Assembly: GCF_030730925.1 (NCBI RefSeq)
Contig: NZ_JAVAMB010000008.1
Span: 1-64,000 of the forward strand
Length of the DNA: 64,000 bases
Reading direction: 5' to 3'
Source: Flavobacterium sp. DG2-3
GTDB taxonomy: Bacteria; Bacteroidota; Bacteroidia; Flavobacteriales; Flavobacteriaceae
Below the pieces are notes generated by a model. That model searched no databases. It was not told the DNA's origin and worked only from the letters and a program-made list of their open reading frames with translations. Made by a program: the position numbers and the translations under genes. The first letter of the stretch is position 1. Each line of letters opens with the position of its first letter. This document shows positions 35,259 to 44,135 of this stretch, in pieces.

Positions 35259-37127
35259 ATGATAAGTAAAAAAATAATTGCAGCCGGAATTACCTTAACG
35301 GTCCTATTTTCGGCCTGTAAAACAAAAGATTTAAAAATGAGTACAGCAAAAGAATCTGCTGCAACGGAGAAAAAAGTTGTAGTTTATCAAGTTTTTACGC
35401 GCCTTTTTGGAAATAAAAATACAGCTAACAAACCGTGGGGAACTATCGAAGAAAACGGCGTTGGAAAATTTAATGATTTTACAGATAAAGCTTTACACGA
35501 AATAAAAGATTTAGGTGTCAATTATGTTTGGTACACTGGTGTACCACATCATGCTTTGGTACGCGATTATACGGCTTACGGAATTTCTAATGATGATCCA
35601 GAAGTGGTAAAAGGTCGTGCAGGTTCTCCGTATGCCGTAAAAGATTATTATAATGTAAATCCTGATTTGGCAGTAGATCCTGCAAACCGATTAGAAGAAT
35701 TTGAAGCTCTAATAAAACGTACTCACGCTGCAGGTTTAAAAGTGATTACTGATATTGTACCAAATCATATCGCTAGAAAATACGAAGGAAAATCAAATCC
35801 TGTAGGCGTAAAAGATTTTGGTGCAGATGATGATGTTACTGTCGAATACAAACGAGATAATAACTTCTATTATATTCCGAATCAACATTTTGAAATTCCT
35901 GATGGAGACATTCCTTTAAATGGAGAAAAAAATCCATTGATTGATGGAAAGTTTGATGAAAATCCTGCAAAATGGACAGGAAATGGTTCTCGAAAATTCA
36001 AACCAGACCAAAATGATTGGTACGAAACGGTAAAAGTAAATTATGGAGTGCGCCCAGACGGAACCAAAGATTTTCCTGAACTTCCGGCTGGTTTTGATCA
36101 GAAATCGTATCAAGAGCATTTTGCTTTTTGGCAAGATAAAGACGTGCCAGATTCTTGGAAAAAGTTTAAAGACATTGCTTTGTATTGGATTTCAAAAGGT
36201 GTTGACGGATTCCGTTATGATATGGCCGAAATGGTTCCGTATGAATTCTGGAGTTATATGAACTCTTCGATTAAAATGAAAAATCCAAATGCATTTTTAT
36301 TGGCAGAAGTGTATAATCCAAATGAATACCGCAATTACATTCGTTTAGGAAAAATGGATTATTTGTATGATAAAGTAGAAACTTATGATAAGTTGAAAGA
36401 TATCATTCGTGGAAAATCTTCGCCTGACGAATTAACAAAAATTCAAAACGGAATGGCCGATATTGAGCATCATATGCTTCATTTTTTGGACAATCACGAC
36501 GAACAGCGTTTGGCAAGTCCAGAATTTGCAGGAACGCCAGAAAGAGGAAAACCATTAATGGTCGTTTCGGCAACCATAAGTACTTCGCCAACAATGATTT
36601 ATTTTGGGCAGGAAGTAGGAGAGGCCGGAAATGAAGACGCGGGTTTTGGAAAACGCTCGAGAACGTCAATTTTTGATTATATCGGAGTTCCAAACCACCA
36701 ACGCTGGATGAATGATGGTAAATTTGATGGAGGACAGCTTTCTGATTCAGAAAAACAGCTTCGTGATTTCTATAAGCGTTTATTGAATTTCACAATTAAA
36801 AGCGATGCTTTAATGGGAGAATTTCAAGAAATTCAGTCTATAAACCGTCAAAATCAAGCGTATGATCCATTGCTATATTCTTTTGTTCGCTGGTCAGATC
36901 ATCAGAAATTGATTGTTGTTGCTAATTTTTCTTCTGAAAAAGAAAGCGAATTTGAATTGAAAATTCCTTCTGAGGTAATTTCAAAATGGAATCTAAAAGA
37001 CGGTTCTTATGTTTTAGTAGATAAACTGTATCTGCAAAATAAAACTTATTTGAATGTAAAGAATGGAGAAGGAGTGGCTCAAGTAAAAATAAAGCCTTCT
37101 GAATCTTTGATTTTCGAAGTAAACTAG
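35259..37127 (+). CDS. Lipoprotein alpha-amylase-family (GH13) enzyme
   Basis: 622 aa. Residues 1-20 form a lipoprotein signal (LTVLFSAC, lipid on Cys20), so the enzyme is membrane-anchored outside the cytoplasm. The four GH13 regions are present: DIVPNH (165-170), GFRYD with nucleophile Asp321, LLAEVYN with acid/base Glu350, and DNHDEQR with Asp414. A C-terminal beta domain follows. Hydrolyses or transfers alpha-glucosidic bonds; specificity is not visible. No SusC/SusD genes are nearby, so it is not part of a polysaccharide utilisation locus here. Confidence 0.9.
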   Translation: MISKKIIAAGITLTVLFSACKTKDLKMSTAKESAATEKKVVVYQVFTRLFGNKNTANKPWGTIEENGVGKFNDFTDKALHEIKDLGVNYVWYTGVPHHALVRDYTAYGISNDDPEVVKGRAGSPYAVKDYYNVNPDLAVDPANRLEEFEALIKRTHAAGLKVITDIVPNHIARKYEGKSNPVGVKDFGADDDVTVEYKRDNNFYYIPNQHFEIPDGDIPLNGEKNPLIDGKFDENPAKWTGNGSRKFKPDQNDWYETVKVNYGVRPDGTKDFPELPAGFDQKSYQEHFAFWQDKDVPDSWKKFKDIALYWISKGVDGFRYDMAEMVPYEFWSYMNSSIKMKNPNAFLLAEVYNPNEYRNYIRLGKMDYLYDKVETYDKLKDIIRGKSSPDELTKIQNGMADIEHHMLHFLDNHDEQRLASPEFAGTPERGKPLMVVSATISTSPTMIYFGQEVGEAGNEDAGFGKRSRTSIFDYIGVPNHQRWMNDGKFDGGQLSDSEKQLRDFYKRLLNFTIKSDALMGEFQEIQSINRQNQAYDPLLYSFVRWSDHQKLIVVANFSSEKESEFELKIPSEVISKWNLKDGSYVLVDKLYLQNKTYLNVKNGEGVAQVKIKPSESLIFEVN

Positions 37128-37134
37128 ATTTTTT

Positions 37135-37266
37135 AACACATAGAAACATAGTTTAGCAAAATTATAAAAGGCGTTTCACTAGTTTAAATCCACATAGTTT
37201 ATCTATGTGTAGAAACTAGTTTCTTTTGTATTCTTTTTTTGCTCAAAAGCTATGTTTCTATGTGTT
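37135..37266. repeat. Nested palindrome with perfect 17-bp outer arms
   Basis: AACACATAGAAACATAG (37135-37151) pairs exactly with 37250-37266. Inside, ACTAGTTT (37178-37185) pairs with AAACTAGT (37213-37220), and CACATAG (37191-37197) with CTATGTG (37203-37209). It fills the gap between convergent genes and may act as a two-way terminator. Confidence 0.85.
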
Positions 37267-37275
37267 TAATATTTT

Positions 37276-38334
37276 TTAAACCTTTTTAAGCAGTGAAATA
37301 ATTTCTTTAATTGAAAATGTAGCGCCACATACAAATTCATCTGAAGCACCATAATAAACAGTTAAAGTGTCTCCGTCAGGCTCAAGGATATGCCCATTAG
37401 TGAAAACTACATTTCCAAAAAAGCCGCTTAATTCATATCCTGTTTGAGGTATCATAATTGGCTCAATTGTTCTAGAAATTACTTTCGTAGGATTATCAAG
37501 TTCCATTAAAAATGCTCCCAGACAATACTGATGAGCATCATTTGCTCCATGATAAATTTCAAGCCAGCCTAATTCTGTTTTTATTGGTGCAGCTCCGGCA
37601 CCAACTCTTTTACTGTCCCAGCTATCTTTTCTGGTTTTGATAATGCATTTGTGATTTCCCCAATGAATACCATCTGGAGACGAAGCAATCCAAATATAAT
37701 TACCGCCAAGGTCAACACTGCTCGGGCGATGTAATGCGTAAAACAAACCGTTTATTTTTTCTTCAAAAATGGCACAGTCTTTATTATGAGGTGGTAATAT
37801 CATTCCGTGTTTTTGAAAATTCTTCCAATCGGTTGTGGTTCGTAAACCAACGCCAACACCATTGTCCGAAACAGAAGTAAAAGTTAGATAATACTTACCC
37901 TCAATTAAAGAAACGCGACAATCTTCAATTCCAAAAGTTTCCAATATTCCTTCACCAACCAAATGCGGGTAATTTTCAGGTTCATAAAACTGTTTTCCGT
38001 CTTCGCTGCATAATAATCGAATATGAGATAAAGTCGTTAAGTAATCAAGCCCTTGATAATTTATAACACGTGCATCTGTAGCAATAAGTTCAGGATGATT
38101 TTTTAAAATTTCGATAATCTGAATTGCTCCAGTTTCTGTTAATACAGGGAAAGAAATAATGTCTTCAATTTGTTTCGGTCTTTCGGCAACTCTCACAGCC
38201 AGCCAGATTTTGTTTTGAAATTGAAACACGCCAGGATTTAATAAACAGGTAATTTCTAAACCTTCTCGGCTTGGCGGCAAATCGGAAGGCGCTAAAAGTG
38301 GATTTTCTATAAAACGTGTTGCTATATCTTTCAT
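37276..38334 (-). CDS. GH130-family glycoside phosphorylase/hydrolase
   Basis: 352 aa, cytoplasmic, a five-bladed beta-propeller fold by family. Signature segments: FIENPLLAPSDLPP, LLNPGVFQFQNKIWL, GIEDCRVSLIEGKYYLT with the likely catalytic Asp138, LHRPSS, and GAGAAPIKTELGWLEIYHGA. GH130 enzymes act on beta-mannosides, many by phosphorolysis; which linkage is used cannot be told. Convergent with the GH13 gene across a palindrome; separated from the SOD gene upstream by a terminator. Confidence 0.85.
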   Translation of the reverse strand: MKDIATRFIENPLLAPSDLPPSREGLEITCLLNPGVFQFQNKIWLAVRVAERPKQIEDIISFPVLTETGAIQIIEILKNHPELIATDARVINYQGLDYLTTLSHIRLLCSEDGKQFYEPENYPHLVGEGILETFGIEDCRVSLIEGKYYLTFTSVSDNGVGVGLRTTTDWKNFQKHGMILPPHNKDCAIFEEKINGLFYALHRPSSVDLGGNYIWIASSPDGIHWGNHKCIIKTRKDSWDSKRVGAGAAPIKTELGWLEIYHGANDAHQYCLGAFLMELDNPTKVISRTIEPIMIPQTGYELSGFFGNVVFTNGHILEPDGDTLTVYYGASDEFVCGATFSIKEIISLLKKV

Positions 38335-38370
38335 ATCTCATTGTTGTTGTTTATGAGATAATTAAGGTAT

Positions 38371-38408
38371 AAAAAAAAGCTGATACAGAATTCTATATCA
38401 GCTTTTTT
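38371..38408 (-). terminator. Terminator of the rsfS-SOD operon
   Basis: AGCTGATA (38378-38385) and TATCAGCT (38396-38403) form an 8-bp stem with A and T runs on the two sides. On the minus strand it lies just after the SOD stop. Confidence 0.85.
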
Positions 38409-38411
38409 GTT

Positions 38412-39191
38412 TTATAATTTTTTAACCTTTTTGAGAGCTTCAACGTAATATTCGTTTACTTTTTCCCAATTGATATGATTGTAAAAAGCATCAATATAAC
38501 TGCCTTTTCGGTTTTGATAATCTAAATAATAAGCATGTTCCCAAAGATCAATTCCCATAATTGGAGTTCCCGGAATCAAAGCATTTTTCATTAACGGATT
38601 GTCTTGATCATTTGTCGTAGTAATTTGCAATTTACCATATCGGTCTACAACCAGCCAAACCCATCCAGAACCAAACTGTTTCTCTGACTGCGCTTTAAAC
38701 TGATTGGTTAAGTTATTGAAAGAACCAAATTCTTTAGCAATAGAACCTGCTAGCGTATCTTTTGGAGTCTGTTCTTTTGGTGTTAGAATATTAAAATAAA
38801 GCGTATGATTGTAATAGCCGCCAGCATTCTGACGAAGCTTAGCATTATTTAAATCCATCTTTTTTAAAATATCCTCAATTGGCATATTTTCATATTCAGT
38901 CGAAACAATCTCTTTGTTAAAATTGTTGGTGTACGACAAATAATGTTTAGAATAATGTGTTTCTAAAGTTAAAGTTCTAATGTCTGGTGCAAGCGCATCA
39001 TAATTGAATGGCAATTTTGTCATTTCAAAAGAGCCAGGATCTGCTTTGACATCATTTGGCGAACCGATAGTGATTTTTTCTTCTTTTGTTGGAAGAGGAA
39101 CCTCAACTACTTCAACCAGCTTGTCTTCTTTACAGGAAAATAATAGTAAAAATGAAGCTAAAGTGCTAAAAAGAACAACGTTTTTCTTCAT
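38412..39191 (-). CDS. Lipoprotein Fe/Mn superoxide dismutase
   Basis: 259 aa. LASFLLLFSCK is a lipobox with Cys20, so this SOD is exported and lipid-anchored, unlike the usual cytoplasmic enzyme. Metal ligands in the Fe/Mn-SOD pattern: His79 (ETHYSKH), His129 (YYNHTLYF), Asp215 and His219 (DLWEHAYYLDYQNRKGSY). GSGWVWL is conserved. Converts superoxide to peroxide and oxygen. Fe versus Mn cannot be told. Last gene of the operon, seven bases after the ACBP gene. Confidence 0.92.
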   Translation of the reverse strand: MKKNVVLFSTLASFLLLFSCKEDKLVEVVEVPLPTKEEKITIGSPNDVKADPGSFEMTKLPFNYDALAPDIRTLTLETHYSKHYLSYTNNFNKEIVSTEYENMPIEDILKKMDLNNAKLRQNAGGYYNHTLYFNILTPKEQTPKDTLAGSIAKEFGSFNNLTNQFKAQSEKQFGSGWVWLVVDRYGKLQITTTNDQDNPLMKNALIPGTPIMGIDLWEHAYYLDYQNRKGSYIDAFYNHINWEKVNEYYVEALKKVKKL

Positions 39192-39198
39192 AATGTTT

Positions 39199-39468
39199 TT
39201 ATTTTGATGTTAATGAATTGATGATTTCGATATAATGTTCTTTGGCTTCGTCAACAGACATATGGCTAATTTGCATCCAAGCATTGGTTTTAAAAGCGTC
39301 TCTTAAATCAAAATTTTCAGATTGATTGTAAACAGCTGTTCCAAAAGTTGCCTGTTTGTAAAAAGCGTAAAGTCTTAACTGCACATCTTGAGGCAGAGAA
39401 GCCTGAGTCATTGTCATTGCAATTTCTACAGCTTTAGCAAAGCGAATATCTAAATCTTTTTCAGCCAT
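39199..39468 (-). CDS. Acyl-CoA-binding protein (ACBP)
   Basis: 89 aa, a single ACBP domain, a four-helix bundle that binds long-chain acyl-CoA esters. Family pattern seen: FAKAVEIAMTM, LRLYAFYKQATFG and AWMQISHMSVDEAKEHYIEI. The family is common in eukaryotes and sparse in bacteria. Its stop-to-start contact with psd (the frames abut at 39468/39469) places it firmly in the phospholipid operon, where binding acyl-CoA makes sense. Confidence 0.88.
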   Translation of the reverse strand: MAEKDLDIRFAKAVEIAMTMTQASLPQDVQLRLYAFYKQATFGTAVYNQSENFDLRDAFKTNAWMQISHMSVDEAKEHYIEIINSLTSK

Positions 39469-40122
39469 TTATGCTTTTGTAGCAATAATTGTTTTTCCAC
39501 CAATCGCTTTCTGGTTTAACTCCACATTGATTGGCGTACCTAAAGGTAAAAATAAATCTACTCTTGATCCAAATTTAATGAAACCAGCATCTGTTCCTTG
39601 AACAACCTGCATTCCTTCTTTAGCGTAATTTACAATTCTACGAGCCAATGCTCCTGCAATTTGTCTGTATAAAATAGCACCGAAAGTTTCGTTTTCGATT
39701 ACAACTGTAGTTCTTTCGTTTTCCTCGCTTGCTTTTGGATGCCAAGCAACCAAGAATTTACCAGGATGGTATTTGCTAAATTTGATGATACCATCCATTG
39801 CGTAACGCGTAACGTGCACATTGATTGGCGACATAAAAATAGAAACCTGTAAACGTTTATCTTTAAAATATTCTCCTTCATATACTTCTTCAATAACCAC
39901 CACTTTTCCATCAACAGGAGCAAGGATATGATCGCTGTTTCTAACTGCAATTCTCTTCGGATTTCTGAAGAATTGTAAAATAATAATTAAAATTACAACC
40001 GCTGCGAATTGAACAAGCATTCTCAGCCAGGCAATATCAATGAATTTATCAGCAATTAAAAGTACAGCTACTGTAAATACAGTACCTAGTAAAATGGACG
40101 GGCCTCCTTCTTTATGAAACAT
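39469..40122 (-). CDS. psd: Phosphatidylserine decarboxylase
   Basis: 217 aa, short PSD-A type. Makes phosphatidylethanolamine from phosphatidylserine. Two N-terminal membrane segments (about 11-50), then NVHVTRYAMDG, KYHPGKFLVAWHPK and FIKFGSRVDLFLP. Self-cleavage at Gly185-Ser186 would yield the pyruvoyl prosthetic group. It overlaps cdsA by 11 bases. pssA, the enzyme before it, is not in the window. Confidence 0.94.
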   Translation of the reverse strand: MFHKEGGPSILLGTVFTVAVLLIADKFIDIAWLRMLVQFAAVVILIIILQFFRNPKRIAVRNSDHILAPVDGKVVVIEEVYEGEYFKDKRLQVSIFMSPINVHVTRYAMDGIIKFSKYHPGKFLVAWHPKASEENERTTVVIENETFGAILYRQIAGALARRIVNYAKEGMQVVQGTDAGFIKFGSRVDLFLPLGTPINVELNQKAIGGKTIIATKA

Positions 40123-41002
40123 AATATAAAATTTGATAAAATAAAAATATAATTGGTGCTACAAATATAACACTATCTAATCGATCTAGAATACCTCCGT
40201 GGCCTGGCATGATCGAACCGCTGTCTTTTATGCCGGCAATTCGCTTAAATTTAGATTCTATTAAATCTCCAATAGTTCCAAAAATGCTTACGATTATGGC
40301 AATTGTAGTCCAAATTATGATAGACATATTGCTGAACTCAGGTTTTGGCTGAATGTATAGCTTAGAAATCAGGAAACCGGCAAAAGCTGCAAAAACAGCA
40401 CCGCCAATAAATCCTTCAATTGTTTTTTTAGGAGAAACACGCTCAAATAATTTGTGTTTTCCCATTGATTTTCCAACCAAATAAGCAAAAGTATCATTGG
40501 TCCATATTAATATAAATAGACCTAAGATAATCTTCGGATTGTAGTCGTTTGTTCCAAAAGAAATTTTTACAATAAATACAAAAGGAAGTGTAATATATCC
40601 GAGCAGATATAAATATTTGGAAGAAGTGCTTACTTTTTGAACAGAATCATAAAATAAGAAAATGATGCACTTTATAGATACAACAAGTGTAACCGCAAGA
40701 AGGACTAAATCCAACTGTTTGATGTTGGTTTCTAAACTAAGACTAGAGTTAAAATTGTCGTTTAGAAATTTAGTCGTTTGTTTGTTGTAATGGCTTACAA
40801 GAATAATCGAAGAATAAACTAAAGTTCCAAATAGAATAGAAAACACTTTGTTTAAGTTTACGATATTAGAAAACTCGTATATCGTAATAATTAGGAAAAC
40901 GCCAAAAAGGGTAATGAAGCTTTCTGTAGAAAACAATATCGAAGTTAATAATAAAGCGATATAAACAGCACCAGAAATGGTTCTCTTCAGTGTTTCGTTC
41001 AT
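40112..41002 (-). CDS. cdsA: Phosphatidate cytidylyltransferase
   Basis: 296 aa, about eight membrane segments. Makes CDP-diacylglycerol from CTP and phosphatidate, the entry to phospholipid synthesis. The CdsA signature is complete: SKFKRIAGIKDSGSIMPGHG followed by GILDRLDS. It overlaps psd by 11 bases and follows the LUD gene by one base, so translation is probably coupled. Confidence 0.94.
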   Translation of the reverse strand: MNETLKRTISGAVYIALLLTSILFSTESFITLFGVFLIITIYEFSNIVNLNKVFSILFGTLVYSSIILVSHYNKQTTKFLNDNFNSSLSLETNIKQLDLVLLAVTLVVSIKCIIFLFYDSVQKVSTSSKYLYLLGYITLPFVFIVKISFGTNDYNPKIILGLFILIWTNDTFAYLVGKSMGKHKLFERVSPKKTIEGFIGGAVFAAFAGFLISKLYIQPKPEFSNMSIIIWTTIAIIVSIFGTIGDLIESKFKRIAGIKDSGSIMPGHGGILDRLDSVIFVAPIIFLFYQILYYVS

Positions 41003-41003
41003 C

Positions 41004-41612
41004 TTAAAGATCTTCTAAAAGCAATAAATAAAGGTTTTTTGCAACACTTCCGTATTGTGTAAAATCCTCGTCTTTGGCTTTTTCGAAATATTTTATTGTA
41101 GTGATATTAGTAGGAATGTCTCTTTCGTATTTGCGTTTAATAGCGCTTAATCCGTCACTTTTCATAGGAAGGATTTGACTTGTAGTGGCTATTATAACAA
41201 TATTTGCCGGTAATTCGTTAGGTTTATTTTGTCTGATTTGTTTTGATGAAAATAAAATCGAACCTTCATCAGCTATAAGGTTTTCGCAGCTTGCTAATAG
41301 AAATCTAGGATTTGAAGGGGCAATGTAGAATAATTTGTTTTCTTCTAATAAACTAAAAAGAGCTGGTTCATAACACAAAACCTCATTTTCAAACCAATCA
41401 TTTTCTTCTAAAATGTTTTCAAATTGCTCTGCCAATTCTTGTCCGTTTTCACAGTATAGGAATTTCCCTCCATTTTTCTTAAAATTGAAAATGAATTGTT
41501 CATCTAAAGACAAATGACTATTCGGAGCAGAAGATGTTCCTGCATATTCGCTTTCGTGCTCTTCGTCAGAAGCGGATTCACTGGAACCAAATATTTTTTT
41601 GAAAAAATTCAT
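41004..41612 (-). CDS. LUD-domain (LutC-like) protein
   Basis: 202 aa. The C-terminal two thirds fit the LUD domain of lactate-utilisation proteins: LASCENLIADEGSILFSS and LPANIVIIATTSQILPMKSD. The N-terminal 35 residues are acidic and low-complexity. Here it is in an ftsH-cdsA-psd operon rather than with lutA/lutB, so a role in lactate oxidation is doubtful. The domain call rests on recall of similar flavobacterial proteins. Confidence 0.7.
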   Translation of the reverse strand: MNFFKKIFGSSESASDEEHESEYAGTSSAPNSHLSLDEQFIFNFKKNGGKFLYCENGQELAEQFENILEENDWFENEVLCYEPALFSLLEENKLFYIAPSNPRFLLASCENLIADEGSILFSSKQIRQNKPNELPANIVIIATTSQILPMKSDGLSAIKRKYERDIPTNITTIKYFEKAKDEDFTQYGSVAKNLYLLLLEDL

Positions 41613-41730
41613 TTTTTTTATATGAAATACTTTACATGTTAATTGAAAACGTTCAAAGATAAAAAAATCTTAATTCAAAAGGGTGTTTTGAATTAAGATT
41701 TTGAAAAATTATTACGTATTTCGTAATTAC

Positions 41731-43656
41731 TTATGAAACTACTTCTTCCAAATTTTTGTCAAAAGTACGTTTTCCGAAAATGTTTTCTAAATCATCTTTA
41801 AAGATTACTTCTTTTTCAATCAGAATATCAGCAAGTTGATTTAATTTATCTTTATTTTCTTCTAAGATTTGAATAGCTCTCTGATATTGGCCTTCAATTA
41901 ATTCTGAAATTTCAGCATCGATAATTTTTGCTGTTTCGTCAGAATAGGGTTTAGAGAAATTATATTCGCTTTGTCCGCTTGAATCGTAATACGTAACGTT
42001 ACCGATTTTATCGTTTAATCCGTAAATAGTTACCATAGCACGAGCTTGGCGTGTTACTTTTTCTAAGTCGCTTAATGCACCAGTGGAAATTCTGTCAAAA
42101 GTTACTTTTTCAGCAGCTCTACCTCCCATAGTAGCACACATTTCGTCTAACATTTGGTCTGTTCTCACGATTTGTCTTTCTTCTGGAAGATACCAAGCAG
42201 CACCTAAACTTTGTCCACGAGGAACAATAGTAACTTTAATAAGTGGTGCAGCGTGCTCCAACATCCAGCTTACAGTAGCGTGACCAGCTTCGTGAATAGC
42301 GATTGCTCTTTTTTCTTCTGGAGTAATGATTTTATTTTTCTTTTCAAGACCACCAATAATTCTATCAACAGCGTCAAGGAAATCTTGTCTGTCTACAGCC
42401 GCTTTGTTGTTACGGGCCGCGATTAAGGCAGCCTCGTTACAAACGTTAGCAATATCAGCACCAGAAAATCCTGGAGTTTGTTTTGCTAAGAAATCTAAAT
42501 CAAGACCTTCAACTTTTTTGATAGGAGCTAAGTGTACTTTGAAGATTTCAGCTCTCTCGCGAATGTCTGGTAAGTCAACAAAAATTTGTCTGTCAAAACG
42601 TCCAGCACGCATTAAAGCTTTATCTAAAACATCGGCTCTGTTGGTTGCTGCCAAAACAATTACGTTAGAGTTTGTCCCAAAACCGTCCATTTCTGTCAGT
42701 AATTGGTTCAAAGTGTTTTCTCTCTCATCGTTTCCGCCAGACATATTGCTTTTTCCTCTCGCTCTACCAACAGCATCGATCTCGTCAATGAAAATGATAG
42801 CAGGAGATTTTTCTTTTGCTTGTTTAAATAAGTCACGTACACGAGATGCACCAACTCCCACAAACATTTCAACGAAATCTGAACCTGATAAAGAGAAGAA
42901 AGGTACTTGAGCTTCACCAGCAACAGCTTTTGCCAATAAAGTTTTACCAGTTCCCGGAGGTCCTACTAATAAAGCTCCTTTTGGAATTTTACCTCCAAGA
43001 TTCGTGTATTTTTCTGGGTTTTTAAGGAATTCAACAATTTCCTGAATTTCTTCTTTAGCACCTTCTAAACCAGCAACATCTTTAAACGTAGTTTTGATAT
43101 CTGTTTTTTCGTCAAAAAGTTTCGCTTTAGATTTTCCGATATTGAAAATCTGTCCGCCACCTCCAGCGCCTCCGCCAGACATTTTACGCATAATGAAAAT
43201 CCATACACCAACAATAATGATGATAGGAAGTAAGCTGATTAAAATATCGCTCCAGTTATTTTTTTGAAGAAAGTTAAAGTCTTTTAATTTTCCTTCTGTA
43301 ACTGCTTTTTCTAGTTTAGTTTGAAAGATTTGATCATTACCAATTTCCAAAGTGTAATGCGGACCTTTGTTTGGTTGTTTGAAAATATCTTCAGCTACTT
43401 TTTTGTTTGCTGGGTCTTTTAGAGCCGCAGCATTTAAATATACCTCAGCTTCTGCTTTGTTGTAAACAATAACTTTTTCAATCTGGCCTTTTTCCAAAAG
43501 CGTGTTGAATTTAGAAGATGTTAATTGGGCAGGTTCGCTTAGGCTTGATCCTCCTGTTGCAAAACTTATGAATAAAAAAACTAAAAGTATTGCGGTGTAT
43601 ATTAACCAAGGACTTATTTTAAATTTATTCGGATTTGGATTATTATCTTTAGCCAT
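41731..43656 (-). CDS. ftsH: ATP-dependent zinc metalloprotease FtsH
   Basis: 641 aa. Membrane-anchored AAA+ protease that degrades misfolded membrane proteins and regulatory proteins. Two membrane segments (about 16-32 and 138-156) enclose the periplasmic domain; a Gly-rich linker (GGGAGGGG) follows. Walker A GPPGTGKT 232-239, Walker B IIFIDEIDA, zinc motif HEAGH 455-459. Normal length. 15 bases after rsfS; 118 bases separate it from the LUD gene. Confidence 0.97.
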   Translation of the reverse strand: MAKDNNPNPNKFKISPWLIYTAILLVFLFISFATGGSSLSEPAQLTSSKFNTLLEKGQIEKVIVYNKAEAEVYLNAAALKDPANKKVAEDIFKQPNKGPHYTLEIGNDQIFQTKLEKAVTEGKLKDFNFLQKNNWSDILISLLPIIIIVGVWIFIMRKMSGGGAGGGGQIFNIGKSKAKLFDEKTDIKTTFKDVAGLEGAKEEIQEIVEFLKNPEKYTNLGGKIPKGALLVGPPGTGKTLLAKAVAGEAQVPFFSLSGSDFVEMFVGVGASRVRDLFKQAKEKSPAIIFIDEIDAVGRARGKSNMSGGNDERENTLNQLLTEMDGFGTNSNVIVLAATNRADVLDKALMRAGRFDRQIFVDLPDIRERAEIFKVHLAPIKKVEGLDLDFLAKQTPGFSGADIANVCNEAALIAARNNKAAVDRQDFLDAVDRIIGGLEKKNKIITPEEKRAIAIHEAGHATVSWMLEHAAPLIKVTIVPRGQSLGAAWYLPEERQIVRTDQMLDEMCATMGGRAAEKVTFDRISTGALSDLEKVTRQARAMVTIYGLNDKIGNVTYYDSSGQSEYNFSKPYSDETAKIIDAEISELIEGQYQRAIQILEENKDKLNQLADILIEKEVIFKDDLENIFGKRTFDKNLEEVVS

Positions 43657-43671
43657 TTAATGAAAGTTTCT

Positions 43672-44043
43672 TTAGTATTTGTTCTCGATTGTAGTTATTT
43701 TGGCATCACCCCAAAGGCTTTCGATGTTGTAATATTCGCGAATATGTTTCTGGAAAACGTGTACCACAATGTGTACATAATCCATTAAAACCCATTCTGC
43801 ATTATCGGTTCCTTCTACGTGCCAAGGTTTGTCTTTTAAGTCTTTTGATACAGTTTTTTGAATTGAGTTTACGATGGCGTTTACTTGGGTGTTTGAGCTA
43901 CCGTTACAGATCACGAAATAATCGCATACTGCTGTATCTATTTCTCTTAAGTCAAGAATATCGATATCATTTCCTTTTACTTCCTCAATCCCTTTGATTA
44001 TGTTCGCCAGTAGAACATCATTATTAACAGTCTTTTTCGCCAT
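43672..44043 (-). CDS. rsfS: Ribosomal silencing factor RsfS
   Basis: 123 aa. Binds ribosomal protein L14 and blocks joining of subunits when nutrients are low. Family motifs: LREIDTAVCDYFVICNGSS and GTDNAEWVLMDYVHIVVHVF. Normal length. First gene of the seven-gene minus-strand operon, divergent from birA with 92 bases between the starts. Confidence 0.94.
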   Translation of the reverse strand: MAKKTVNNDVLLANIIKGIEEVKGNDIDILDLREIDTAVCDYFVICNGSSNTQVNAIVNSIQKTVSKDLKDKPWHVEGTDNAEWVLMDYVHIVVHVFQKHIREYYNIESLWGDAKITTIENKY

Positions 44044-44135
44044 GAATTATTTTATATGAATTTGTAAAGTTACCAAATTTTGTGATTATTTTTGAACCTT
44101 AACAAAATATTAAATTAAGATATTTAAATTATTTA

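Noticed and set aside
35259..38334. Polysaccharide utilisation locus
   Set aside because: GH13 and GH130 genes are convergent and there is no SusC/SusD pair or sensor regulator nearby.
42326..42910. 194-codon open frame on the plus strand inside ftsH
   Set aside because: Antisense shadow of the FtsH AAA+ domain.
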